NCBI GenBank assembly: GCA_000697055.1
Contig: JNDT01001647.1
Location: 1-31,569, forward strand
Direction of reading: 5' to 3'
Origin: Saksenaea vasiformis B4078
Lineage: Eukaryota; Mucoromycota; Mucoromycetes; Mucorales; Saksenaeaceae
Length of the DNA: 31,569 nucleotides
Shown: piece after piece, positions 11,484 through 20,745 of the stretch
Layout: each line of letters begins with the position of its first letter
How positions within the stretch are numbered: the stretch's first letter is position 1
Notes under the pieces: generated by a model
The model's input: the letters and a program-made list of their open reading frames with translations, nothing else
Told to the model about the DNA's origin: nothing
The model's database searches: none
Program-made: the position numbers and the translations under genes

Positions 11484-11706
11484 CCAAACTTTACTTATTA
11501 GGGTCTTCCATCTTCCTCTACTACCATCCATTGCTCCAATGGCAAAAGATGCTATCGATCTACAGCGAGATAATGATGAGGTTGGTGCCTCTATGGTGCC
11601 GCGGATGGAAATAGATGTTACTGCGAAAGCGGTAGATATGTTAGTAAGATGAATAAGGTCAGGAGCATCTGCATTGCAGTATTTGGACGACTATAGCGAC
11701 CCATAA
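11484..11706 (+). CDS. Possible short spliced coding segment
   Basis: A TTATTAG acceptor near 11501 opens a frame through an ATG at 11539 (MAKDAIDLQRDNDEVGAS) to a GTAAGA donor at 11644. A TTGCAG acceptor follows about 42 bases later, and the frame ends at YLDDYSDP-stop at about 11706. From the ATG alone this gives about 43 residues. I recognise no family. It could be the 3' end of the segment just upstream or a relic. Confidence 0.22.
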
Positions 11707-11895
11707 AGCCTAACCTCGTCAATTAAGACCGTAACTTACGAAAATCTCGCTACTTGTCCGGCAAACGCTTATTTCAAGGGTCTAAGAAAGTGGAGCAGAA
11801 GGCACTCTCCGGAAAACGGTCGCAAAAGTTCGGATACCGTATTGTATGATACTGATGCTGGTAGAAAATGAGAACTCGCATGAATGGTCTTTTAT

Positions 11896-11920
11896 TGGCA
11901 ACCTCGTTTACCCAGGTTGC
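11896..11920. repeat. Perfect 8-bp stem inverted repeat
   Basis: GGCAACCT and AGGTTGCC flank a 9-base spacer, forming a potential hairpin in otherwise unassigned DNA between the 11.5-kb segment and the left end of the Fanzor element. The role is unknown; it could be a terminator-like structure or the remnant of a small element. Confidence 0.4.
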
Positions 11921-12230
11921 CTAAATGCAACTTTGGCTGTAGTCTCATTACTACCTGAGTCATGTATGGTGGATAACTGTAGCCTAAACCCTCAATAAGA
12001 AACTGATGGTCAATTATCTTGCTTAAAGCGTATCCATCAGGGTGACCACAATCCCACTTATTGACGGGTTGAAATGGAAAAAAAATGGTTAAAAATTCCA
12101 CCAACGATTGCTGTCAGTCTTTGCGAAATGTAGTTTAACATTTGTATGGCAAGATAAGAAAACCTTTTAAGGGTGATAATTCTGGCCTGGCAACCGAGAC
12201 ATTCATTTGACGGCGTTGGAATACGCTACT

Positions 12231-12250
12231 CCTGAAAAAGTATCCGGATT
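12231..12250 (+). repeat. Left terminal inverted repeat of the Fanzor element
   Basis: CCTGAAAAAGTATCCGGATT is the exact reverse complement of 16655-16674. It contains the palindromic core ATCCGGAT. Both copies are orientated as expected for transposon ends, with the Fanzor gene between them. Confidence 0.8.
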
Positions 12251-12339
12251 AAAATAGACCCGGGGTTAGCAAATAGAGTAGACATGTCAATAACGCTTAC
12301 CTAAGCAGCGTAAACATCTACGCGTCTTTGATACGCGGA
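12231..12339 (-). ncRNA. Candidate guide-RNA (fRNA) scaffold region 3' of Fanzor
   Basis: In Fanzor and TnpB loci the guide RNA is normally encoded at the 3' end of the nuclease gene and reaches the transposon end, with the guide taken from flanking DNA. Here the 109 bases between stop codon and inverted repeat contain two small potential hairpins: CGCGT/ACGCG at 12321-12337, and GCTTA/TAAGC at 12295-12306 with outer ACGCT/AGCGT pairing. Position and folding potential are the only evidence; neither transcription nor structure is shown. Confidence 0.3.
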
Positions 12340-15300
12340 TCATGATTGTGGTGGCGGTGGGGTTCTTCTGAATGCGGGTAGCCGCTCACCAGATATTATA
12401 TGCGATAATGAAATTGCATGGATGTTCCTTGATGCGTTTGTATCCCTTTCCCACACTGTTCCGCAACTGGTACAGTTCAAAACACTATGCAAATGTTGAT
12501 TTGCATCAATATTGATGTTCTCCAATTCCCGTTGACCGCAGCTTGAACAAACTTGTGAGGCGCAATATTCGTCAACGTTGATTAGCACCAGCCGCCCTTC
12601 TCGTTCAGCTTCTTTCATCAGGCGTTTGCAACGATTGGCCAAACCAACAGGTTTCGAGCCATACCGGTTACTCCCGAATTGGGCATCTCCAACGCGATGA
12701 GAGGCACCTTGCTGGTGTTGTGGTCGGTAGGAGCCTTTTTCCATTTGCTATTGAATGCAACAAAAGTTAAATGCCGATGTACTGGAACAAACGAACAGTT
12801 AGTCACTTTTGTCTAACTGATCGCTCCATTTGGGGGGCATGTTGGAGTTGGTCAGGCAGTTTCCGACGTCTTTTGCGTCTTGTTCCGTCTGGTCTCACAC
12901 TTTGCTGGTAGCTCTCGGTGGATAAACCTGAACGGCTTCCTTGAGCGCCACTGTAACTTCCGTATTTAACACCACCATCAGTTAACACGTTGACCAGCTC
13001 CGCATCCATTCGCTGACGTCCGCGATATTGTAAATTTCATTTGTTGGAAATCTTTGTCGTAAAACTGGATCAGCGTAGGAAAAACTTCAAGAGTCCTGCC
13101 AGCATATTCCCGGGTTCCTTCTAGTGTCGACACCTTTGCTGTAGGCATACTTGACTCTACCGGACCAATATCGGCGTCATTTTTCTTTTGTTTTGTTTTG
13201 CAACTGTTTTGTCGAATCCGGCGCGCACGTAATATCCGGCGGAAGATATGCGGCGTATTTCGTGAGCGCCTTTCTTCTGATCATCGGATTCGTCAGATGA
13301 AAGCTCAGGAAGCTCCCGTGCTCCAACTGAGTCAACACTGGCATAGGCATCCAATGTTGCTCCCGTCGCTGCCAACAAAAATCTCTGTCACGCCGGGGTC
13401 GACGCCCCATACCCTAAAGTATTCCAACTCCCATGGTTGGAAATCCTCAAAATCAAGGGCTGGTAGTACTTCATGATCGGAGATCTTCCTGTTGAACAAG
13501 ACGGATACCTCATACCCATCCGTGTCGATGCTATTGTTGAAAAACAACCCTGTATTCCTATATTTGGCCGTCCAAATTTAAAAAAAGTCAAACTTTTTAT
13601 GATGGATAAGCGCTTCGTTCTTACCTATGCGGACCGTGACGGACTGTGGATAAATCAAAGACATTAGTGAAAGTGGGCAGCGGCATTAATGGATCGGTTG
13701 AGGTGTCCCTTCTCGGAATATAATCGCTGAGATCGGCTGCTCGAAGTAGCTGTCCTAAGGTCTGCTGGTCAATATGTATGTGCTTTTTAGTGAACTGGGG
13801 CTTTGGGATCAGAGAGAAAAGACGTTCGGTCTTGGCTACGTGGTGCAATTCTGGACGGAATGTAAATGGCAACAGCTCTCTATTTCCGATACGATCCTCG
13901 AGATAGACGCCAGAAACCTCGATTTGAACCTGTGCCTCTTTCACGGCATCACGAAGCTGTCGCATGGACTCCTGGGAAATGTTTGTGATTGCCTGCGCGT
14001 CAAATGGACGTTGCTGATTCACAAGCCAACATAACAAATGGGAAAGTGATTGTTTGCGGCGACGACCCATAGTGCTGTGTTCAGGTAACGTCTTGAGGAC
14101 GTTCCTCGCCCAGCCAATGGGGGCTTCAACCTGCGCATCATCTGCCAAAATTACCTGCTGTTGGTTGTACTCCTCAAATTGTTGCTGTATCCGAAAGGCG
14201 AAATGGACGAAGAACTGGGAATATCGGGATAGTAGCGCTGTTGTTGAATGTTGTCTTGAGGACTGTTGCCCATCAGTAACAGTAAGCCTCCTAATTTCAC
14301 GCAATAGCCCAGTATCACCAAATACATTCGCCGTCATGGACATATGGGAAGCATAGTCTGCGTGCCGTTGAGCACGATTGGCATCAGCAATGGCTTGATG
14401 ATAGGTATTCATGGATATCAACAGCGCTTCGGTTGATGCTTTGACGGAGATATTTGCTGGCAATACAGCCGGTGTTGTATCTTGATCGACTTCTGTCAAG
14501 GCCGAACCCACGAGCAATCGTAACCGGGTCATTATTTGGAGGCAACTATGGAGGATTCCATGCGCCAAGAAGAAATCAAAGCCGTCTGTATTCAGTAAGT
14601 TCAAGGCACCAATGATGGCATTCAACACATGTAGAACAGAGTCAATAAGAGCCATAACGGTAGGAATATGGTGAAATTGGAAAGAAGCTTCAGGATAACC
14701 GCTTAAGTTCAAGATAATTTGAGCTGCTTCAACAATTGCCGACCCCGCTGCTACCAAGGCTCGAACAAGATCTGATCTGGCAACTTTCAAGACAGCCGAG
14801 AGCGATGAAACCGAGGTGTGTGCTTCAATGACAGTAAATATGGATTCGAAACCAGTTGTTGTCTCATCCATTAGTCGTTCAACAGCGTCATTGACATTAT
14901 CCGCCATGCTTTCATCGATATGAGTACTATCCGGTCATGCCGGAGGGAAGAGTACATCATCAGCACAAGTCTGATAGATAAATCTGCCCAGCTTGTATGC
15001 ATCATTTTTTCGAAGGTCCTAGGTATCGATTAATATGAATATAACTTGCGCTACAAGGAGGTTACTTACAGGAAACCAGTTGACGTAAACGCAATTGTAA
15101 GGACGATGTAGTCCAGGCGTCAAAGTTTTCGACAATATTGTTGGTCATGCAAGTGCTGTATGTTTCTGCTGTTGAAGAAAGCATGTGGCTGTACCGTCGC
15201 TCGCCATGAATGAGTCGGACCCAGCGGGTTGAAAACTCAACAACGAACACTCGAAAGTTCGACGTCAGAGATCTTCTCAGTTCGTCCGTGATAACCACAG

Positions 15301-15874
15301 TGTTTGTTATCTGCTGTCCTGTCATGAGCTGGAAAACCGAGTAGAAGAAATCTTTGCTAAAGACCACTGCGGGTAATGGTTGCTGATTGTTCAGTTGCCG
15401 ATACACAAAGAAATTGACGAACAAATGGCTCTTGATTACAACATCCCGGTTGTAATCAACCACATCGTCAATCACGCTTATCAGAGTGTTTTTCTCAGAA
15501 GATGGTAGACTTATAACCTTGTCTAAACCGGTGTTCCTGTCAGTCTTTCGAACTTTGCCTACTTGCTGGCGAAGTTGCGCGATATTCCTTAACTTCTGGT
15601 GCGGGCAAAGACGAGAGGAACTCCTGCTATATGTTTTGGCGGTATCAAAGTTGTTGTTTCTCAAGCACGTTGGACACTGCGGACGAGGTTTCTGTACATA
15701 ATCTTTCCGTCGAAGGGAACGGGCAGTACTCTTCTGCAATTTTTCGTCGGAATTTTGCTTCCGCTTTAGCGCTCGTCTTCCAGCCGGCCGTTGACGTCGC
15801 TGCCTATCCGATGGGCCAGATTGATCATCGCTTTGATTGCCAAGCTCTTGTTGGCGTTCTTCTAACAAATCCAT
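12340..15874 (-). pseudogene. Fanzor (TnpB-like nuclease) pseudogene, right copy
   Basis: Pieces in order: exon 15070-15874 with CPTCLRNN..RLCPHQKLR and the DYNRDVVIKSHLFVNFFV block; a 428-codon frame 13625-14907 ending in ERLFSLIPKPQF..IHIDQQTLG; an exon from 13557 with TDGYEVSVLF and RuvC-I VWGVDPGVTEIFV (Asp at 13398-13400); HEIRRISSAGYYV; GRQRMDAELVNVL; RKRRRKLPDQLQHAPQ; AQFGSNRYG; NVDEYCAS (Glu 12568-12570); zinc ribbon CSSCG..CTSCG; and RuvC-III ERDTNASRNI (Asp 12442-12444). The ribbon plus NAS-RNI ending is the PF07282-type (OrfB/Cas12f1-like) signature. Frame changes near 13390, 13185, 13022, 12805 and 12690 break the gene, and the first intron has no clean in-phase acceptor. All three catalytic positions survive. 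A 5' exon near 15915-15970 (LKKQLAAEE) with a GTGAGT donor would splice in phase at 15862, so 15874 is only a provisional start. Confidence 0.85.
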
Positions 15875-15914
15875 ATTAGCGATTGTGTGAATATACTGCT
15901 CCTCTGTACTCACC

Positions 15915-16654
15915 CTCTTCTGCCGCTAACTGCTTTTTTAGCCGTTTTTTGTATCCCTTCGTAACTGGTCAATCGTGGTAAATCCATAAGTTTTTGATAA
16001 TGAGAGTTCTGACAGGCAGGAGAGGGAAAGAGTGGGAAAGTACAGAGAAAAGTCCTTGATAAGAAAATTGTCTTTTCTTCCAGTCAGAAACCAGTCATCC
16101 AGAAAAGAAAGCAATCTTTCCAATCTATCAGAAACCGATCACGAAGAAAAACATACTCTTTGTTTCATCAGATACTGTGAAATCCGAGTAAGCTTCAAAA
16201 GAATGAAATACGTGTGTAACAAAAATAGGTCCTTGAGAGCGATCTTCAACAGATTTTATTAAGACAGATTTCAGGACGTGTCCATATCGTAGTTTCGTAA
16301 AGTGTCATGATAATAACAAATAGGAGATTTTCAGCGAGAAGGACCAATGGCTGGAGTGTACTTACTTTTTGGGTGCTTTCGTTTCCCGTCTTTTGCTATA
16401 CAGTGCAACACGTTTAATCATTGTACTTTACGCGAAGTATTATTTTGAACCTGTTTGTGAGCAGCAAAAATCTAGCTCGTATATTTGAATTCCTGAGATT
16501 ATTTGTAGCTGTGTGTCAATGTTGTTAGCTAACTACCAAAATAAGAGAATAAACGTATTCTCTGCTGACTTTTGCATTTTCAAAGGTTCTCATTTGCCCT
16601 TCTACGTGTTTTGTCATGCCTGTTGGAAATTAGCTTTTTTTGACCGAGTTTTTC
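15915..16654. other. 5' region of the Fanzor element
   Basis: Between the Fanzor relic and the right inverted repeat. It contains repeated AGAAA/CAGTCAGAAACC-like purine-rich motifs at about 16030-16160 and a possible upstream coding exon at about 15915-15970 on minus. Nothing else is recognised. Confidence 0.4.
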
Positions 16655-16674
16655 AATCCGGATACTTTTTCAGG
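16655..16674 (-). repeat. Right terminal inverted repeat of the Fanzor element
   Basis: This is the exact reverse complement of 12231-12250. It lies about 780 bases upstream of the ATG at 15874 used here for the Fanzor relic, leaving room for an unrecognised 5' exon and promoter. Confidence 0.8.
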
Positions 16675-17343
16675 AAAAGTGTAATTCAGGTACAGGTGCT
16701 AATTTCATCCCGACCTTTTAGTTTCCATTGTTTCAGATCTATCAGTCTTTTCCCGACTTCCGGAAAGAGACTAGTCCTTGAGAACTGATATGGCATCCTT
16801 TTAATCTGTACTACAGTTCATGGGCGAGTGTTACAAAGACATGATTGGATACGACGGCCGGGAGAAAAGTGAAGCAAATGCAACCTTTGTTGGAAATCAG
16901 CATGATTACGTTGTTGAAGATCTCGAAGGTCGAAGGGATGATTAAGTAACATAATGGCGACGGAAAGAACAGTGATGAACCTACTATCTTTGGTAGTCAT
17001 TTCAAAACATCATCTTGTGATGTATCTCAGATGTGAGGAAGAAAGCAGTGCGTTTGACTTCTTTTACACGTCCACTGTTTCTTGATATGTAAACACCGTA
17101 TAAATTTTGCATGCCTTCTTGTCGCATGCATTCATGATTTTGTTATGGCTTAACGCTTGAATAAATCTCATTGGAATCATACAGGTGATGATTTATAACC
17201 ATCAAACATTCAATTGACAAGAATTTCCTCTCTTGTTGTAATATTTTGAATTGAGGTCTATTGTCTTTTATGTGTTTCTTTTTCTGTACTACTGGAACGG
17301 CCTAAAATGGGGAGTGTGGATTGCCTCAATCTGAGTCTTAATT
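16675..17343. other. AT-rich intergenic DNA
   Basis: No gene was identified. The open frames are short and have no recognisable motif, start context or splice partners. Confidence 0.5.
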
Positions 17344-17529
17344 TCAGGTAAAAAGTTTGTACACCCGTGCATGCCCGACCACGCCAGCCTGAGAGGCGCC
17401 AGTAATCGAATAAGCAAATTCTCGAGCTGTGATCGGAGAACCAGCAACTTTCTTTCCTCGTGGTGTCATGGTGCACTTTCTGGACAAACCGACCTTTGCT
17501 GCTAGCAAAACGATCGGAAGATCATCCAT
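17344..17529 (-). CDS. Short unidentified open frame (61 codons)
   Basis: ATG-initiated frame with balanced composition (MDDLPIVLLAAKVGLSRKCT at the start, ITGASQAGVVGHARVYKLF near the end). It stands alone in AT-rich DNA. No domain, signal peptide or membrane segment is evident. It could be one exon of a larger or decayed gene; no clear donor follows, so 61 residues is the plain reading. Confidence 0.25.
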   Translation of the reverse strand: MDDLPIVLLAAKVGLSRKCTMTPRGKKVAGSPITAREFAYSITGASQAGVVGHARVYKLFT

Positions 17530-17942
17530 TACTGAACATGATATGTCTTCTTTCTTCCCACAACACTGTTTATTGAATTATCTTTTACATTACACTAAAT
17601 AAACGTCGATCCTCTGAAGAGCCAAGTTTGCGCTAAAAAAGAATCGAATATGCGGCCATCAGTGCATCAATGTTTCGTCTGAAGATTAATCAACTTATAT
17701 GAACTTGGGCTTCAGGGACGCAAAATTTATTCGGGCAGCATAAAAAATAATTCATGGTTAGTAAATGAAAGATGCTTTGATGTCTTTTATTTAACCCCGA
17801 AGGCTATTTCCGCCCATCGACGGAGGTGGAGGAGGCAAGAGGTAGGAGGCGACCCAATGGCATTGGAGCGGCCCACGTTTCGAACGGCGCGCAGAGGACT
17901 TGAAGCGATACAACGTCTGGCAATCTGTTGCAAGAGATGAGC

Positions 17943-17947
<5 letters not shown>

Positions 17948-17979
<32 letters not shown>
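17948..17979. repeat. (TG)16 microsatellite
   Basis: Thirty-two uninterrupted bases of TG dinucleotide repeat. On the minus strand it creates a His-Thr run inside a spurious open frame, which is not annotated as a gene. Confidence 0.97.
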
Positions 17980-17980
<1 letters not shown>

Positions 17981-18194
17981 CAACTTTACGTACTTTGAGT
18001 GTGGGCATAAAGCACCAACGCGGCCAAGACGGTTCGGGACAGCGGTCATGCAGCCTAAACGGCATACAAAAAAATGAGTGGTCCTGGATATGTAATAAAA
18101 AGTTGACATCCGTACCGGGGATGTTTGTACCAACAGAGCCAAAGAAGAAGAAAAAAAAAGGAAAAAGAAGTGTTCCCTTTAAATATGCATCACT

Positions 18195-18475
18195 TTCCGT
18201 TATCTGAGACATTTTTTTGTGTGAAATAAAAGGAATCTATCTTCAACGCACTTTTTGCGTGAGACAATGGAATCCCTGTTTCTGAGACACCACTTTTATG
18301 AGTCAAAGAACCCAATCACTGATTCGTCGTTTGCATGAGACGATGATACCCTATTACCGCCACGCCTTTTGCGTGAGATAAAAAAAGATCTGATCATTGC
18401 GACGCCTTTTTGCATGAGACAAAGAATTTTATCTTCAACATGTCCTTTGCACGAGACAACAAAATTCTGTGTCTG
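18195..18475. repeat. Degenerate tandem repeat, about 38-bp period
   Basis: A core like TTTGCRTGAGACRA recurs at 18256, 18332, 18370, 18411 and 18448, with weaker copies near 18220 and 18295. GAGAC starts are spaced 37-41 bases apart. About seven copies are present. Linkers share AATCT and ATCTTCAAC words. No open frame persists through it, so it looks like a small decayed minisatellite rather than coding sequence. Confidence 0.75.
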
Positions 18476-18484
18476 CCTTAGATA

Positions 18485-18697
18485 ATGGGAAGCTATCAGT
18501 GGCTCAAACGTAACATGGAGGGGTATGATACGAAAATCACAGCATCGGATAAACGTAAAAATACGTGCTTCAAAGCGCAGAGTTTATCTGGAAGTAACGT
18601 CAAATATCTTCGAATAGTCGCAAAGTCATGGGAAAAAACCAGTAGTTATGTAAGCTTAATGGGGAATAACAATTTGACAAATGGTCCACGTTTATAA
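18485..18697 (+). CDS. Short unidentified open frame next to the tandem repeat
   Basis: ATG-initiated, 70 codons, lysine- and serine-rich (QWLKRNMEGYDTKITASDKR). It begins directly after the last copy of the 38-bp repeat. No known domain is recognised, and it could be a fragment of a decayed gene or chance. Confidence 0.18.
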   Translation: MGSYQWLKRNMEGYDTKITASDKRKNTCFKAQSLSGSNVKYLRIVAKSWEKTSSYVSLMGNNNLTNGPRL

Positions 18698-18782
18698 AGA
18701 CCGGATGAAAGTTGCAAACGAGACACCGAATGAGGGTCGTTTGACTTCTGGGATCGTATGCTCTCTGAGCTGCTGCAAGCTA

Positions 18783-19064
18783 TTACCGCCCTAATCCTGT
18801 CCTCCATTCCTTGCTTATAGCACTTTTTCCAAGTGATGCTTCTCGTTTCTGGATTTCGGAAGTCCTCTCCATTATCCGCTCTACGGCCATCTCTGCGCTA
18901 ATCAACCGTGAATTCCTAGCTACACTCAGGGCCTGTTCAAACACCAGTTTGTAAAGCCTCGCTTGATCATGGTCTGCGTAGACACATAAACGCACTTGGA
19001 TTCTACTTCTCCATGCGAATGTCTTTATCGCTTGACTAGATGACATGCGTAGGAATAGACTCAT
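18783..19064 (-). CDS. Short unidentified open frame (93 codons), possible exon
   Basis: From the ATG at 19064 the frame reads a basic, helical protein (LYKLVFEQALSVARNSRLIS and MAVERIMERTSEIQKREASL). The frame is open 5' of that ATG for only a few codons to a TGA. Composition is protein-like but no family is recognised. It may be the last exon of a decayed gene. Confidence 0.25.
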   Translation of the reverse strand: MSLFLRMSSSQAIKTFAWRSRIQVRLCVYADHDQARLYKLVFEQALSVARNSRLISAEMAVERIMERTSEIQKREASLGKSAISKEWRTGLGR

Positions 19065-19079
19065 AGTTGTGTTCTCCAA

Positions 19080-20745
19080 AGCATATGACCGTAGTCAAAG
19101 ACATGGTTCACAGGCTCAGCATAGCCATGTTCATTAACAGGATGGGCCTATCCATCTTGATAAAGGAAATCTGATTGCTAACTCCGAAATGCAGGAGTGT
19201 AAAGATGAAGAAAAGTCGCAGAGTTTCAGAAAAGTGACAGATTATACGGAGGCCAAGCCTCAGGTGACAACTTGGCCATCGAACACAAATGTTTCTACAT
19301 ACACAACTTCTATCTGGTTCAACTTGCGATTCTCAAATTGGAATAGTACGACTTGGATTTTAGGGAAGAGCGTTATCATTTGGTGTACCTGAAAGTTTAG
19401 CTCCGCCGATTGAAAATCCCGTCGATCGGAGAAAGGTAGCATGGATGGTAGGTAGTACGATCATGTATGTATTACATAAGTGGAAGTCGTTAAATCAATT
19501 CAACATCCCGATACTTTGGAGGCTTAAGTAACGAAAACAATTATGCCAATTATCCCAAAAAATATACAACAATTTTTCTAGTTGGACGAATAAAAAGTAA
19601 TGATACGACCAACGTACGTAGAAAAAAGGCCTAATGGAATGGGAAAGCGGACAAGTCTGGATTTTCGAGTGATGATAGAAGTCCAGGAACGTGTAACAGT
19701 GGCGTATAATGCCTGGCCCGTGATATGCCTGTGCATCATTGCTTATGTCAAGCACATGCTCAAAACTATGGCGAATTTTGTTTGCGGAAAAGCCGTATAG
19801 TGGACAGAACAGGGAAAGATCGAGAGTTTCATCGGAAGCTGTTTATCCTATAACTTTCGCCGCAGTCGGTTAAGTTTTTTTTTTTATCTAATAGCATCAG
19901 AAAGCTATTGTCTTCTCTTGAGCGATGGCGACCATTCAGAACAAAATCTATTAATTATCCCGGAGATTTTACAGAACAACGATAATACAACGCTGATTCC
20001 AAATGCTACGTTCTCTTGTTTTGCTATCGGACACACTACTTCAATGTCGCCATACTGCCAAGTGCAAATGTCCAACTCAAACCTCAAACCAAAGCTCTTT
20101 ACGAATGCACGATCATGTTGTCATTTGTTGCTCAGGGAAGAAGGCGCATCTGTACATCAGCATAAACCCTAGTTATTGATATTGAGGTAGAAGATAAGCA
20201 AGTGTAACTGGGACTCTTTAACACAAGGAGATATAAAAGATAGATATTCATTGGAAAAAGTTTTGCATCCATCAGCTTTCTTTCCCTCCCATTCATGCTA
20301 GTTCAGTAAACCAAGTTACCATTGTAAAACTGGCATTAAAAGAAAGGTTCTTTTTGCCATTCAGTAAAGGAGAAACAATTGAAACGTGGAGCAGCCAGCG
20401 ACATCCGTTTCTGATAACTAGTGTAAACTAGCTTTTTGCAACCGAGACATTGCCGAGAAAGTTTCTCCCGATGTACGTAATCCACGTATCATTGTGAAGA
20501 TGGCTATGCTGTATGCAAGAGACGTAAGATTGCTTGAAATTTTCTTTAGACCATTTGCGTCTTCAATTGTTATGCTCTAATATGGTTTCGCTCGATCGAG
20601 ATGTGGATGTTTGGTGCGCGTTGTATCACTCTGTAGCGGATGGGAGCCAGGTGTGCTGTGAAACACCAGTCATATACACACGACAATAATACGCCGCTGC
20701 CCCACGCGCCGCTGAAACATTAAGTTTGTCTAACAACGCATCCCT
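19080..20745. other. Gene-poor DNA
   Basis: No gene can be supported. A 60-codon minus frame at 19905-20087 (containing LDICTWQYGDIEVVC) looks faintly protein-like but has no clear start or splice partner. The rest is AT-rich with short frames only. Confidence 0.45.

Larger units (their letters stand above)
12231..16674. mobile_element. Inverted-repeat-bounded element carrying a Fanzor pseudogene
   Basis: A perfect 20-bp inverted repeat (12231-12250 against 16655-16674) brackets the Fanzor pseudogene, giving 4444 bp. The left repeat lies about 90 bases past the Fanzor stop codon. No DDE transposase was recognised inside. Immediate target-site duplications are not obvious. Imperfect similarity continues about 12 bases outward on both sides, so the true ends may lie slightly farther out. 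Fanzor genes are known to ride in several eukaryotic transposon classes, which fits this arrangement. The superfamily of this element is not identified. Confidence 0.68.

Noticed and set aside
13774..14356. Plus-strand open frames inside the right Fanzor
   Set aside because: Antisense shadows of the 428-codon minus frame.
15875..15913. GTG-initiated N-terminus for the right Fanzor
   Set aside because: The GTG is better read as a GTGAGT splice donor (in-phase exon ending LAAEE upstream); GTG starts are not expected in fungi.
17875..17886. TTTCGAAC resembling a tRNA T-arm
   Set aside because: No acceptor stem, D-arm or anticodon arm could be built around it.
17787..18212. Long minus open frame with a His-Thr run
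   Set aside because: The run is the translated TG microsatellite; the rest has no start context, motif or splice support.
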